Notes: generated by a model not told the origin, from the letters alone. 64,000 nucleotides of DNA from Alloalcanivorax xiamenensis (GCF_009846745.1 NZ_AQPF01000017.1:1-64000); one strand, 5' to 3'; positions 27,077 through 36,106 are shown, counted from the first letter of the stretch. Program-made: numbers and translations.

Positions 27077-28999
27077 GTGTTTGCAGCGTCCGTCCGTCAG
27101 ATAGGACTGACCATGGGCATCATCTTGTCCCTGGTTACTCTCTACACGTCCCTGACAGGTATTTTTGATCCCAGCTACCAGCGGCCGCTCACCTTCGCCG
27201 CCTGTATTCTGGTAGCCGTTCTGGTGAAGCCTCTTGCCTCACGTTATCCCGATGGCAGCCGGAGTCTGAAGGCCCTGTGCTGGCTGGTGGATGCGTTGTT
27301 GCTGGGCCTGATTCTTCTCGCGGTGCAACGGTTCGTGGCCCAGTCGGCGGGTATGGAGAACATGCTCGTGGACTACAGCTTCGCCGATCAATGTATTGCC
27401 TTGGCCGGATTGATCGCGTTGGTGGAATTGACCCGCCGTGAGTTTGGGCTCGGTCTGTCATTGTTCGCCGGTATCACCCTGTTGTATTGCCTGTTTGGAC
27501 ATTACCTGCCGATGGGGTTGCCTGAGTCCGGGTTCACGCTGGATCAGGTAATGCAGGGGACCTGGTATGGATTCACCGGCGTTTTTGGTCAGCCAGTGGC
27601 GGTGATGATCAGCCTGCTTTACATCTATATCATCTTCGGCGTGATACTGGAGTTCACTGGGGCCGGCCCGGCGCTGGTTCGTATGGCTATCCGCGCCACG
27701 GGCTGGTTGCCCGGCGGGCCGGCTCACGCGGCAATATTTGCCAGCATGTTGTTTGGTACCATGTCGGGCAGCGTCGCGGCCAATGTGGCCGGCACCGGCG
27801 CTTTTACCATTCCGATGATCAAGCGGCGCGGTTTCAGTCCGGCCTTCGCCGGCGCGGTGGAAGCCGCGGCGTCGACCGGTGGACAAGTCATCCCTCCGGT
27901 TATGGGCGCCGCTGCCTTCATGATGGCCCAACTTACCGGCACGCCCTATCTGTTGATTTGTCTGGCTGCGCTATTGCCGGCGTTTTTCTATGTCGCGGCA
28001 CTGTTCGTGGCGGTGTACTACGAGGCTCGCCGTCTCGGTATAAAGCCCACACCAAAGGACGAACTGCCAGAGCTGACCCGCGCTGACTGGTATCGTTCAC
28101 TGATGTTCGTTGTTCCGGTACTTACCGTGATCGGGGTATTGGCATCCGGGCGCTCGCCGGCCATGGCGGGTGGATTGGCGACGGTATCGGCGCTGATCTT
28201 CGGCTTTATCAACCCGGAAATCCGCCGTGCCCCACACAAATTGATTGGTGCCCTGGCCCATGGCGGTGTCGCCGGCGCCCGAATCATGATCGCAATCGGT
28301 GCTATTGGCATTGTTATCGCCGGTATGGATCTCACCGGCCTGGGGCTGTCCTTCGCTCAGTCCGTAGCTTCGTTGGGCGACAGCAGCCTGTTCCTGAGCC
28401 TGTTGTTGACCGCCGCCGGTTGTCTGGTTCTGGGGATGGGGATGCCGACATTGCCGGCCTACTTGATCATCATTCTGGTGATGGGGCCGGCATTGGAAAG
28501 TTTTGACGTGCCGGTTATCGCGGCCCATCTTTTTGTGTTCTATTTTGGGGTTCTTTCTGCGAATACTCCGCCAGTCGCGATTGCCGCTTTCGCCGCCGCG
28601 CCTTTGGCGGGCGCGAACCCTGTCCATATCAGCCTGGTTTCGATACGCCTGTGCCTGGTCGGATTCATTGTTCCGTTCCTGTTCGTCTTCAACCCTTCAC
28701 TGCTGCTCATCAACGCCCATTTCGATCCAATGGAACTGGCGTTGGGGGTTGCCCGTATCCTGCTTGTGATATGGGCTCTGACTACCGGTTTGGCGGGTTT
28801 TGGCGCTGTCCGTTTGAGCACCCTGGGGCGCGCCTTCAGGATCTGTCTGGCAATTCTGCTGATGGCAAAGGGAACCTGGTTCGCTTATGCCGGGTTCGCG
28901 TTGGCGATTGGCACCTTGCTGGCGGGTTGGTGTTGGCCGCGACAGAGCAGGGCGGAGAAAAATGGTGTCACCCTCGGAGTACACGAGCAAGGCTCCTGA
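27077..28999 (+). CDS. TRAP transporter fused permease, TAXI type
   Basis: A 640-residue integral membrane protein in which the small (DctQ-like) and large (DctM-like) TRAP subunits are fused, as is normal for TAXI systems. Many hydrophobic helices are visible, with large-subunit motifs FGTMSGSVAANVAGTGAFTI and AAASTGGQVIPPVMGAAAFM. It works with the TAXI binding protein encoded next, probably using a sodium gradient. I choose the GTG at 27077 because AGGAGGAG is just upstream; an ATG at 27113 is the alternative. Confidence 0.92.
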   Translation: MFAASVRQIGLTMGIILSLVTLYTSLTGIFDPSYQRPLTFAACILVAVLVKPLASRYPDGSRSLKALCWLVDALLLGLILLAVQRFVAQSAGMENMLVDYSFADQCIALAGLIALVELTRREFGLGLSLFAGITLLYCLFGHYLPMGLPESGFTLDQVMQGTWYGFTGVFGQPVAVMISLLYIYIIFGVILEFTGAGPALVRMAIRATGWLPGGPAHAAIFASMLFGTMSGSVAANVAGTGAFTIPMIKRRGFSPAFAGAVEAAASTGGQVIPPVMGAAAFMMAQLTGTPYLLICLAALLPAFFYVAALFVAVYYEARRLGIKPTPKDELPELTRADWYRSLMFVVPVLTVIGVLASGRSPAMAGGLATVSALIFGFINPEIRRAPHKLIGALAHGGVAGARIMIAIGAIGIVIAGMDLTGLGLSFAQSVASLGDSSLFLSLLLTAAGCLVLGMGMPTLPAYLIIILVMGPALESFDVPVIAAHLFVFYFGVLSANTPPVAIAAFAAAPLAGANPVHISLVSIRLCLVGFIVPFLFVFNPSLLLINAHFDPMELALGVARILLVIWALTTGLAGFGAVRLSTLGRAFRICLAILLMAKGTWFAYAGFALAIGTLLAGWCWPRQSRAEKNGVTLGVHEQGS

Positions 29000-29027
29000 T
29001 TATCCCAACAAAATGGAGAACTCATCA

Positions 29028-30059
29028 ATGAACAGACGTTTCTTTAAGGCCGGGTTCATCGCGCTTGTCGCGATACTGGCTTCATTGATCACGACCCCGG
29101 CCCGAGCCGAGACCACGATTCGGATGGAAGCGCCCTCTCCAGGATCATCGCCTTACGTCTTGCAGGTCTCCATGCAAAGCGTGTGGCAGAAGTATCTCCC
29201 GGTGAAGGTCAATGTCACCTCCAACATGGCCTCCTCCCGATCCGCGTTGAACGCGGCCAAGGGGAATGTGGATTTCTATCTCAGCTCCCCCACGGTGAAC
29301 CGGTACATGGCGTCCGGAACGCAAATGTACGCGGGTATGAGTAATGCGCCGGAACTCTACAAGAACCTGCGAGAGGTATTTCATTTTCCTTTGGGGAAAT
29401 ACCATATCGTGGTTCACGCTGACTCCGACATTACTTCTCTCAAGCAGATCAAGGGTAAGCGAGTGTTTCTCGGGCCTCCGGGCGGGGCGGCTACCGATAC
29501 GGCGATAAAGATCGTCAAAGCCGTCACCGGATACGAGCCGGGCACTGACTATCAAATGGCCAGGTTGGACTGGCAGTCCGGCAACCAGGCGTTTCAGGAC
29601 GACCAGGTCGCTTTACTGATTGCTCCTCAACAAGTTCCCGGACCGAGCTTTCAACAAGTGGCGTTGCTGCATAAAGTCCGTTTCCTGCCGATCCCAGAAG
29701 AAGCATTTGAACATCCGGAACTGAAAGAAGTCCTCAATGCGACCGGCTTTAGCCGGGAACAGATACCGGCCGACGCCTATGGTGACAATCAGGTAAACAC
29801 CACCCCGGTGGACACGATTGGATCCTGGGTGGGTATTGGTACCAGCAAATTCGTGGATGAGGAGCTGGTCTATCAGTGCACGAAGACCATCTTCGAGCAT
29901 ATCGACGAAGTACAGGCGCCCGCCAAGTTTCTTGGTTCGGTGAACATCGAGAACGCCCTTAAGCAAATGAGCACACCCTTGCACGCCGGCGCGGTGCGTT
30001 ACTATCGGGAGAAAGGTATTTCCATTCCTTCGAATCTGATTCCGCCGGAAGTCGACTAA
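29028..30059 (+). CDS. TAXI-family TRAP substrate-binding protein
   Basis: A 343-residue exported binding protein with a signal peptide of about 27 residues ending PARA. It has the TAXI-family look: GSSPYVLQVSMQSVWQKYLP near the mature start and LKQIKGKRVFLGPPGGAATD in the middle. It delivers ligand to the fused permease encoded just upstream. TGGAGA precedes the ATG. Known ligands of the family are few (glutamate and other organic acids), so the substrate is open. Confidence 0.9.
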   Translation: MNRRFFKAGFIALVAILASLITTPARAETTIRMEAPSPGSSPYVLQVSMQSVWQKYLPVKVNVTSNMASSRSALNAAKGNVDFYLSSPTVNRYMASGTQMYAGMSNAPELYKNLREVFHFPLGKYHIVVHADSDITSLKQIKGKRVFLGPPGGAATDTAIKIVKAVTGYEPGTDYQMARLDWQSGNQAFQDDQVALLIAPQQVPGPSFQQVALLHKVRFLPIPEEAFEHPELKEVLNATGFSREQIPADAYGDNQVNTTPVDTIGSWVGIGTSKFVDEELVYQCTKTIFEHIDEVQAPAKFLGSVNIENALKQMSTPLHAGAVRYYREKGISIPSNLIPPEVD

Positions 30060-30063
30060 CCGG

Positions 30064-30090
30064 CAGGGCCGGCTCCCGGCCTGTCTTTCT
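30064..30090 (+). terminator. Weak hairpin after the TAXI binding-protein gene
   Basis: GGCCGG-ctc-CCGGCC stem with a T-rich run (TCTTTCT) after it, directly behind the stop codon. It may partially terminate, or protect the transporter part of the operon mRNA. Confidence 0.4.
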
Positions 30091-30215
30091 TGGCCCATGT
30101 TTTCTTACCCAAAGCCCGATGAGGACTTTGGTGGGAGGCTTGTGCCCTGAAAAGGCGAAGGGGCGCCACTTACTTATCAATGAGATAACAAAAAGCGGAT
30201 TATCAGGTGATTATC

Positions 30216-31394
30216 ATGACAAAAAAAGCACGCTACTTCTCTGTCCGCGCCGCCGCGATGAGTTGCGCCGCATTGTTTCCGATCACGGCTCAGGCCGCGA
30301 CGCTGGCGGCTGTTCCGGAAGGCCAAAGAGGGGCCATGGAGTCCTTGAACCAGGCGATCTCTCCGGAGCAGGCGATTCATCAGCGCATCGAGCTGTATGG
30401 CGCACTGCGATTCTCCGTGGACTACGCGGATTCCGATGTCAGCAAAAGCGAAGCGGATACCAGCTCATTGTTGTCCGATGGCGATGTCAGTGTATCCAGT
30501 AACACCAGCATGATCGGATTTCGGGGCATGATTCCGATCAATGATCGATATCGGGCGATCTGGCAGTACGAGCAGCAGGTGGATCTTGACGACACCGACG
30601 CCGGCGATGTCTGGACCACTCGTGACAGCTTTCTTGGTTTGGACAGCCCTTATGGTGTTTTCCTGATCGGCCGGGTGAACACGCCGTTCAAGAATATGGG
30701 CGTGGCCTATCTGGGGTACTTCAACACTACCGTCGGCGACTCACATGCGATTCTGGGGGCGGCATCCAATAGTACCGGGCGCCTGGATCTGCTGGGCTCG
30801 AACGCTCTGACCTGGCGTTACAGCAGCGGACGCCTTTCAATGCAGGCACAGTTCGCCGCCGATCAGGCCGGCTCCATTCGTCAGGTGGACGACAACGATC
30901 GGGCCAGTTACAGCGCTTGGGTGCGTTGGCGGCCGGGGCCACTGGATCTGAACGCCGCCTGGATCAAGTATGCGGAGTATGGCGGTATTGATGAGGTAGA
31001 GGCTTATCGGGCCTCGGCCAAATACAGCGTGGGTGGCGTCACCGTGGGTGCCTTGTACGAGAACATCGATACCGATGGTGCCACTCTCGTCGGCCTTGAT
31101 CGGCCGGCTTATGGCGTTCAATTGGAGTACAACATTCTGCCGCGCTGGACCACCGTGGCGCAGTGGAACCATGCGGAAGAGAGCGATATCGGCAATGACG
31201 AAGCCGATCAGTACAGCGCGGCGTTGTTCCACTCGATTAACCGGCAACTGTTAGTGTATGTGGCCTACACCATGACCCGAAACGACGGCAACGCGGCGTA
31301 TCGGGGGGTGGATTACGCCCATGGCGATCATCTTGGCACCTTGCCAGGCCGGAATCCACAGGCCATTTCCGTGGGCGCGCAACTTAAGTTCTGA
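30216..31394 (+). CDS. Outer-membrane porin of the operon
   Basis: A 392-residue Gram-negative porin. A signal peptide of about 27 residues ends ITAQA; the mature protein starts with a short linker and then alternating beta-strand sequence (HQRIELYGALRFSVDYADSD), the MIGFRGMIPINDRYRAIWQY segment typical of this porin family, and a final phenylalanine, the usual barrel-assembly signal. In this setting it is probably the outer-membrane entry for the pathway substrate. ATG at 30216 preferred over a GTG nine bases upstream. Confidence 0.85.
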   Translation: MTKKARYFSVRAAAMSCAALFPITAQAATLAAVPEGQRGAMESLNQAISPEQAIHQRIELYGALRFSVDYADSDVSKSEADTSSLLSDGDVSVSSNTSMIGFRGMIPINDRYRAIWQYEQQVDLDDTDAGDVWTTRDSFLGLDSPYGVFLIGRVNTPFKNMGVAYLGYFNTTVGDSHAILGAASNSTGRLDLLGSNALTWRYSSGRLSMQAQFAADQAGSIRQVDDNDRASYSAWVRWRPGPLDLNAAWIKYAEYGGIDEVEAYRASAKYSVGGVTVGALYENIDTDGATLVGLDRPAYGVQLEYNILPRWTTVAQWNHAEESDIGNDEADQYSAALFHSINRQLLVYVAYTMTRNDGNAAYRGVDYAHGDHLGTLPGRNPQAISVGAQLKF

Positions 31395-31428
31395 GTGATC
31401 CGTGGCCGATGGTCGCGCGTTCTTCATG

Positions 31429-31451
31429 GCCGGCCTGCATTCCAGGCCGGC
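31429..31451 (+). terminator. Strong hairpin between porin and GMC genes
   Basis: Perfect 9-bp stem GCCGGCCTG/CAGGCCGGC with a 5-base loop, without a T-run. More likely an mRNA-stability or attenuation element that separates porin expression from the downstream dehydrogenases than a full terminator. Confidence 0.5.
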
Positions 31452-31606
31452 ACTCTGGCAGTGCGAACGTAACGGAGATCAGCCCGGTTCTGATTCGCCA
31501 AAGGTGATGGCGCACGGCCCTTCTCGATCCGGAATCACGATCCGACGCCATCGGAACCGAAGATGGCGAGGATGGCGCGGCGGGATACGAACGGAGAGTT
31601 TACAAG

Positions 31607-33232
31607 ATGGAGAGTTTTGATTTTGTCGTCATCGGCGCGGGATCCGGCGGTTCGGCCGCGGCGAGCCGTTTGTCGGAGAGTGGCAAGTACAGCGTGTTAC
31701 TGATCGAACCCGGAGGTAAGACCGAAACCTTTAATCACCGGCTTCCTCTTGGTGTCGCCAATCTGGTTCGTGACCGCCGCTATAGTTGGCAGATGAAAAC
31801 CGGGCCGGAGAACGCGTTGGGTGGATATGACGTGTTTTCGCCGCGTGGTCTTGGCCTGGGGGGCTCTTCGGCCATCAACGGCATGATCTGGTCGGTCGGG
31901 GCCGCCGAGGGTTGGGATGAGTGGCTACGTCTCGGACATGAGGGCTGGGGGTGGAAGGACATTCAACCGGTTCTGCAACGTGTCGAGAGTTTCGCCGAGG
32001 GGAAGCCCGGAGAGCGTGGGCATAATGGGCCGATACATATTGAATGGCAACGTCCGGAAGCTCTGGGTAAAGCCTTTCTTGCCAGTTGTGAGCAGGCGGG
32101 GTTTCAGGCCGCGATAGACTACAATAATGGCCAGGCTGAAGGCTTCTCACCCCTACAAACCAACACCCGCAATGGCTGGCGCTGCTCCGCCTATACCGGG
32201 TATCTGAAACAAGCCGCCCGTCGCTCGAATCTGGTGATACGGACCGGCCTTTACGCTCACAGGCTGATTATGGAAGGGCGCCAGGTCACTGGTGTGCGAT
32301 GCCTGTTCCGCGATGGGGAGCGTGAAGGCGGAGTACTTGATGTTCGTGCACGGCGAGAGGTGATCCTTGCCGCGGGAGCCTATCACTCGCCAATGCTGCT
32401 GGAACGCTCCGGCATTGGCGATCCGGTTATTCTCAATAAACATGGCATTAAAGTGCTGCACGCCAACGCTCATGTCGGTGCGAATTTGCTGGACCACATG
32501 CGGCACTGTATCTGCTATCGGGTGAATGGGGCCCTGACGGTTAATGACATCGCCACCGGGTTTACGGGCAAGGCCCGTGGCGCGGCGGACTTCTTTTTGC
32601 GCCGCCGTGGCTGGCTGCGCACCGCCAGCATGAACGCTCAGCTTATTACACGCTCGGGCGTGGACGGTGACAAGGCGGATCTCAAGCTTCAACTGAACGG
32701 CGTCAGTAATGACTTCTCCCGGCACGGACAGCTTGGCTATCCGTATGAGAGTCAGCCGGGTCTGTCGCTGCTCAGTTTCCCGATCTACCCGCGCTCTCGC
32801 GGCCGGATCCACATCACCGGAGACAGGCCGTGGGACCACCCGGAAATCCACACCGGATTTCTGGAGCACGAATACGATCAGGCGGTCACCGTGGAAGGAT
32901 TTAAGCTGGCGCGCCGTATCGGTGCCCAGCCCGCCTTTTCCCCATTCCTTGTCGACGAAACGTTCCCCGGCGTTGATGTGCGCTCGGATCAGGAGTTGCT
33001 GGATTACGCCCGTGGTACCGGGCTCACGGTGTATCACCCGGTGGGAACCTGCCGCATGGGAGGAGAAGGGGAGGGGGTCGTGGACCGGCGTCTGAAAGTC
33101 CATGGCATCGATGGTTTACGCATCGCCGACGCTTCCATCATGCCGACGTTGCCGGCCACCAATACCAATGCGCCGTCGATCATTATCGGCGAGCGCGCCG
33201 CTGAATGGGCGTTGCAAGACAACGGCCGTTGA
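31607..33232 (+). CDS. GMC-family FAD-dependent alcohol dehydrogenase
   Basis: A 541-residue glucose-methanol-choline oxidoreductase. The FAD-binding GAGSGG is at residues 10-15; GLGGSSAINGMIW is the second family signature; the catalytic pair is His477 (VYHPVGTCRMG) and Asn521 (NTNAPSI). It is nearest to choline/alcohol dehydrogenases that oxidise primary alcohols to aldehydes. The aldehyde dehydrogenase gene directly after it fits the next step. Electron acceptor and substrate are unknown. Confidence 0.9.
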   Translation: MESFDFVVIGAGSGGSAAASRLSESGKYSVLLIEPGGKTETFNHRLPLGVANLVRDRRYSWQMKTGPENALGGYDVFSPRGLGLGGSSAINGMIWSVGAAEGWDEWLRLGHEGWGWKDIQPVLQRVESFAEGKPGERGHNGPIHIEWQRPEALGKAFLASCEQAGFQAAIDYNNGQAEGFSPLQTNTRNGWRCSAYTGYLKQAARRSNLVIRTGLYAHRLIMEGRQVTGVRCLFRDGEREGGVLDVRARREVILAAGAYHSPMLLERSGIGDPVILNKHGIKVLHANAHVGANLLDHMRHCICYRVNGALTVNDIATGFTGKARGAADFFLRRRGWLRTASMNAQLITRSGVDGDKADLKLQLNGVSNDFSRHGQLGYPYESQPGLSLLSFPIYPRSRGRIHITGDRPWDHPEIHTGFLEHEYDQAVTVEGFKLARRIGAQPAFSPFLVDETFPGVDVRSDQELLDYARGTGLTVYHPVGTCRMGGEGEGVVDRRLKVHGIDGLRIADASIMPTLPATNTNAPSIIIGERAAEWALQDNGR

Positions 33233-33266
33233 ACGAATCGACCATAGCAATGGAAGAAGACGCATT

Positions 33267-34745
33267 ATGAGTAAAATTGATATTGAAACCGGATATTTGA
33301 ATCGCGCCAACCATTTCATTGACGGACGTTGGCAGGCCGCCGACGGTCAGCAACGTCGCGAGTTGGTGAACCCTTATGATGAGTCCGGATTCGGCTCGGT
33401 GGCTCTCGGCACCGCGGAGGATGTTGACGCCGCCGTGAAGGCAGCTCGGGCGGCACTGCCGTCCTGGTCGGCTTTGCCCCGCCACCAGCGCGCGAAGTGG
33501 TGTTACGCGATCGCCGAGGCGCTGAAGGAAAAGGCCGAGCTGCTGGCGCGCCTGGAAAGCCTCAATGTGGGTTCTCCGATCAGCTTTTCGCGTATGGCAC
33601 ACGCACAGGTGGCGGTGGCCATTACGGCATCTTATGGGGAATTCCTGGAACGGGGGGGGCACGATGAGGTGATCGGTAACTCCCGCGTTGTGCGTGAACC
33701 CATCGGGGTGGTGGGGGCGATCGCCGCGTGGAACTATCCGCTGATGCTGTTGTTGGGTAAAGCGATTCCGGCTATTGCCGCCGGCTGTACCGTGGTAGCG
33801 AAGCCCTCTGAAGTGACGCCACTGACTTCCATGGTCGTGGCGGATGTGCTTCAGGAAGTCGGCTTGCCTGCCGGGGTGATCAACATCGTCAATGGCGATG
33901 GGCCCACGGTGGGTGAGGCACTGGTTAATCATCGGGGCGTGGATATGGTGAGTTTCACCGGCTCCACGGCGGTGGGGCGGCGTATCATGGCCAATGCCGC
34001 GACCCAGGTGAAAAAAGTGGCTCTCGAACTGGGGGGTAAATCCGCCACGGTCGTGCTTGACGACGCTCCGCTGGAACAAGCGGTACGTGGTGCGGTGCGT
34101 GGAGCCTACCCGAATGCGGGGCAGACCTGCATCGCGTTATCACGGCTGATCGTACCCGGGAACCTTATCGACCAGGCATTGGACATCGCCGCCGACGAAG
34201 CTGGTCGTTTCATTGCCGGGGATCCGATGGATGAGCGCACGACTCTGGGACCCCTGGCTTTTGCCGGCCACCATCAACGGGTTGCCGAGTACATTCGCCT
34301 TGGTCAGCGGGAAGCGACACTGATCGCCGGTGGGGAAGGCCTGCCCGATGGCGTTGAGCGCGGGTTTTTCGTCAAGCCCACGGTATTCGGGCGGGTCGAT
34401 CCGCAGGCACGGATTGCCCAGGAAGAGATTTTCGGACCGGTGCTGAGTGTTATCGCGGCGGGTAGTGAGGAGCAGGCCATTGATATCGCCAATGGCACGA
34501 TCTATGGCCTCAACGGCGCGGTGTGGTCCGCGGATCCGGAGAGAGCGGTGCGGGCCGCCCGTCGCATGCAATGCGGCAAGGTCGACATCAATGGCGGCGG
34601 TTTTAACCTGGACGCGCCAGCCGGAGGCTTCAAGCAGTCGGGAATCGGGCGCGAGCGAGGCCATTATGCGCTGGAAGAATATATGGAGGTGAAATCCCTG
34701 CAGTTTGCGGATGCCGATCTGGCCCGTGCTTCGGCTTTGGAGTAG
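33267..34745 (+). CDS. NAD(P)-dependent aldehyde dehydrogenase
   Basis: A 492-residue ALDH with intact active site: Asn156 (AAWNYP), Lys179, Glu254 (ALELGGKSA) and nucleophile Cys288 (NAGQTCIALSR). It resembles betaine-aldehyde-type enzymes and should oxidise the aldehyde made by the GMC enzyme to an acid, which the CoA-transferase could activate. GGAAGAAG precedes the ATG, which lies 35 bases after the GMC stop. Last gene of the operon. Confidence 0.92.
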   Translation: MSKIDIETGYLNRANHFIDGRWQAADGQQRRELVNPYDESGFGSVALGTAEDVDAAVKAARAALPSWSALPRHQRAKWCYAIAEALKEKAELLARLESLNVGSPISFSRMAHAQVAVAITASYGEFLERGGHDEVIGNSRVVREPIGVVGAIAAWNYPLMLLLGKAIPAIAAGCTVVAKPSEVTPLTSMVVADVLQEVGLPAGVINIVNGDGPTVGEALVNHRGVDMVSFTGSTAVGRRIMANAATQVKKVALELGGKSATVVLDDAPLEQAVRGAVRGAYPNAGQTCIALSRLIVPGNLIDQALDIAADEAGRFIAGDPMDERTTLGPLAFAGHHQRVAEYIRLGQREATLIAGGEGLPDGVERGFFVKPTVFGRVDPQARIAQEEIFGPVLSVIAAGSEEQAIDIANGTIYGLNGAVWSADPERAVRAARRMQCGKVDINGGGFNLDAPAGGFKQSGIGRERGHYALEEYMEVKSLQFADADLARASALE

Positions 34746-34764
34746 CACCGGAAGGGAGCGACAG

Positions 34765-34816
34765 ACACCGAAAAAATGAGGCCCCGCCACACAGGGAGTG
34801 CGGCGGGGTTCGGTGT
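34765..34816. terminator. Nested hairpin after the aldehyde dehydrogenase gene
   Basis: CCCCGCC (34782-34788) pairs with GGCGGGG (34802-34808), and ACACCGAA (34765-34772) pairs with TTCGGTGT (34809-34816). The T-run lies on the minus-strand side, so it is better placed to stop leftward transcripts; it may still end the operon. Confidence 0.55.
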
Positions 34817-34879
34817 GGGCGGCTGACATGTCGTTGATTCGATCGTTATGATGCGAAAGAGTCAGGCGGTGTGGAGTAT

Positions 34880-34897
34880 GCCTAGCAAGCGCTTGGT
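34880..34897. promoter_or_regulatory. Palindromic operator upstream of the TetR (atuR-like) gene
   Basis: GCCTAGC-AAGC-GCTTGGT, 72 bases before the TetR start. Sixteen of 18 bases match the site before atuA at 23608-23625. Fits autoregulation by the TetR protein and shared control of atuA. Confidence 0.75.
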
Positions 34898-34969
34898 ATG
34901 TTACTGTTTGGCCTGTAAAGACCACATTCACTGCCAGAACACCCAAGTCCGCTTCAGGAGATCAGTCTG

Positions 34970-35581
34970 ATGCCCCAAAGCATAGCCGTCCACGGTATCG
35001 ATAACTCGCCCCGGGGACGTCTCCTCAGCGCCGCCGCCCGGTTGTTCCGTGACAAAGGGTACGAACGCACCACGGTTCGGGATATCGCCGCGGTGGTGGG
35101 CATCCAAAGCGGCTCGATCTTTTATCACTTCAAGACCAAGGAAGACATCCTGTTCGCGGTGATGGAGGAGGTGATCCACTTCAATACCGAGCGTCTGCGC
35201 GCCGCCATCGCCGCCGAGGAGCGGCCAGTGGAGCGGTTACGGGCGCTGGTGCGCGCGGAACTGACCGCCATTGTCGGTGATACCAGCGAGGCGATGACGG
35301 TGATGGTCACCGAGTGGCGCTGCCTCAATACCGACAAACAGCGCGAGGCGCTGGCCCTGCGGGATATCTATGAGCAGCTCTGGTTGGATGTGCTCACTGA
35401 TCTGCACCAGGAAGGCCGTTTCCGCGCCGACCCGTTCATCATGCGACGGCTGATCACCGGCATGACCGGGTGGACCCATAACTGGTTTGATCAGTCCCGC
35501 AGTCTGTCGGTGGAAGGGTTGGCGGATCTGATTGTCGACCGGGTGGTGGGTGAGGATGACGGCGAGGAGGGCGCGGCGTGA
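34970..35581 (+). CDS. atuR: TetR family regulator, probable AtuR
   Basis: A 203-residue TetR-type repressor. The DNA-binding domain is clear (LLSAAARLFRDKGYERTTVR, then VVGIQSGSIFYHFKTKEDIL), followed by a helical ligand domain. Its upstream palindrome is nearly identical to one before atuA 11 kb away, and its orientation relative to atuA is the divergent one seen in Pseudomonas atu clusters, so I read it as AtuR separated from its cluster. AGGAG precedes the ATG. It overlaps the next small gene by four bases. Confidence 0.75.
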   Translation: MPQSIAVHGIDNSPRGRLLSAAARLFRDKGYERTTVRDIAAVVGIQSGSIFYHFKTKEDILFAVMEEVIHFNTERLRAAIAAEERPVERLRALVRAELTAIVGDTSEAMTVMVTEWRCLNTDKQREALALRDIYEQLWLDVLTDLHQEGRFRADPFIMRRLITGMTGWTHNWFDQSRSLSVEGLADLIVDRVVGEDDGEEGAA

Positions 35582-35778
35582 TCGGTAACGGCTTCGCTTG
35601 GGGGCGCACCGGCTACACCATCATGGAGGAAGGGGAGCTGGATCCGGCTACCTGGCAATTAAAGATCAGTCATTACCTGGTGGCCGAGCCCAGTGGCCAC
35701 ACCGTGCCCGGGCGCTTCACTCTGGAGCAGGCCAGGGCCTGGATCGAAGAGCGCGAATCGGAGGCGGATTCCGGCTGA
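35578..35778 (+). CDS. Small hypothetical protein coupled to atuR
   Basis: A 66-residue soluble protein, no family recognised. The GTG start shares bases with the atuR stop (GTGA) and has GAGGAGGG upstream inside atuR, so the two are translationally coupled. An ATG at 35623 is an alternative. The sequence has the look of a small globular protein (YTIMEEGELDPATWQLKISH) and ends in an acidic helix. Confidence 0.6.
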   Translation: MIGNGFAWGRTGYTIMEEGELDPATWQLKISHYLVAEPSGHTVPGRFTLEQARAWIEERESEADSG

Positions 35779-35907
35779 AATGCAGCCAAAATGGGCGTTT
35801 ATTCGACAGTGCGACGAAAATATGAACGAACGGCAGGTTTTTTCGCAGAAAGCCGTTGACACTCCGGGGCCAATCCCTAAAATGGCGCCCACTTCGCAAC
35901 GCGATGC

Positions 35908-35983
35908 GGGTGGTTAGCTCAGCTGGGAGAGCATCTGCCTTACAAGCAGAGGGTCGGCGGTTCGATCCCGTCACCACCCACCA
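35908..35983 (+). tRNA. tRNA-Val (anticodon TAC)
   Basis: 76 bases including an encoded CCA end. The acceptor stem GGGTGGT pairs with ACCACCC; D-arm TTAGCTCAGCTGGGAGAGC; anticodon TAC at 35941-35943 in a 5-bp stem; T-arm GGTTCGATCC. A tRNA-Asp gene follows 46 bases later. Confidence 0.98.
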
Positions 35984-36029
35984 GTTTCCCGAAAGGACGG
36001 CGTATAGGCCACCCTTTCACGGAAAGTTC

Positions 36030-36106
36030 GGAGCGGTAGTTCAGTTGGTTAGAATACCGGCCTGTCACGCCGGGGGTCGCGGGTTCGAGTCCCGTCCGCT
36101 CCGCCA
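36030..36106 (+). tRNA. tRNA-Asp (anticodon GTC)
   Basis: 77 bases with encoded CCA. Acceptor GGAGCGG pairs with CCGCTCC; anticodon GTC at 36064-36066 in the stem CCGGC/GCCGG; T-loop GGTTCGAGTC. Same transcript as tRNA-Val. Confidence 0.98.

Noticed and set aside
35908..36106. tRNA-Val/tRNA-Asp as integration site of the catabolic island
   Set aside because: No integrase gene and no partial tRNA duplicate is seen at the other end near 23.6 kb.
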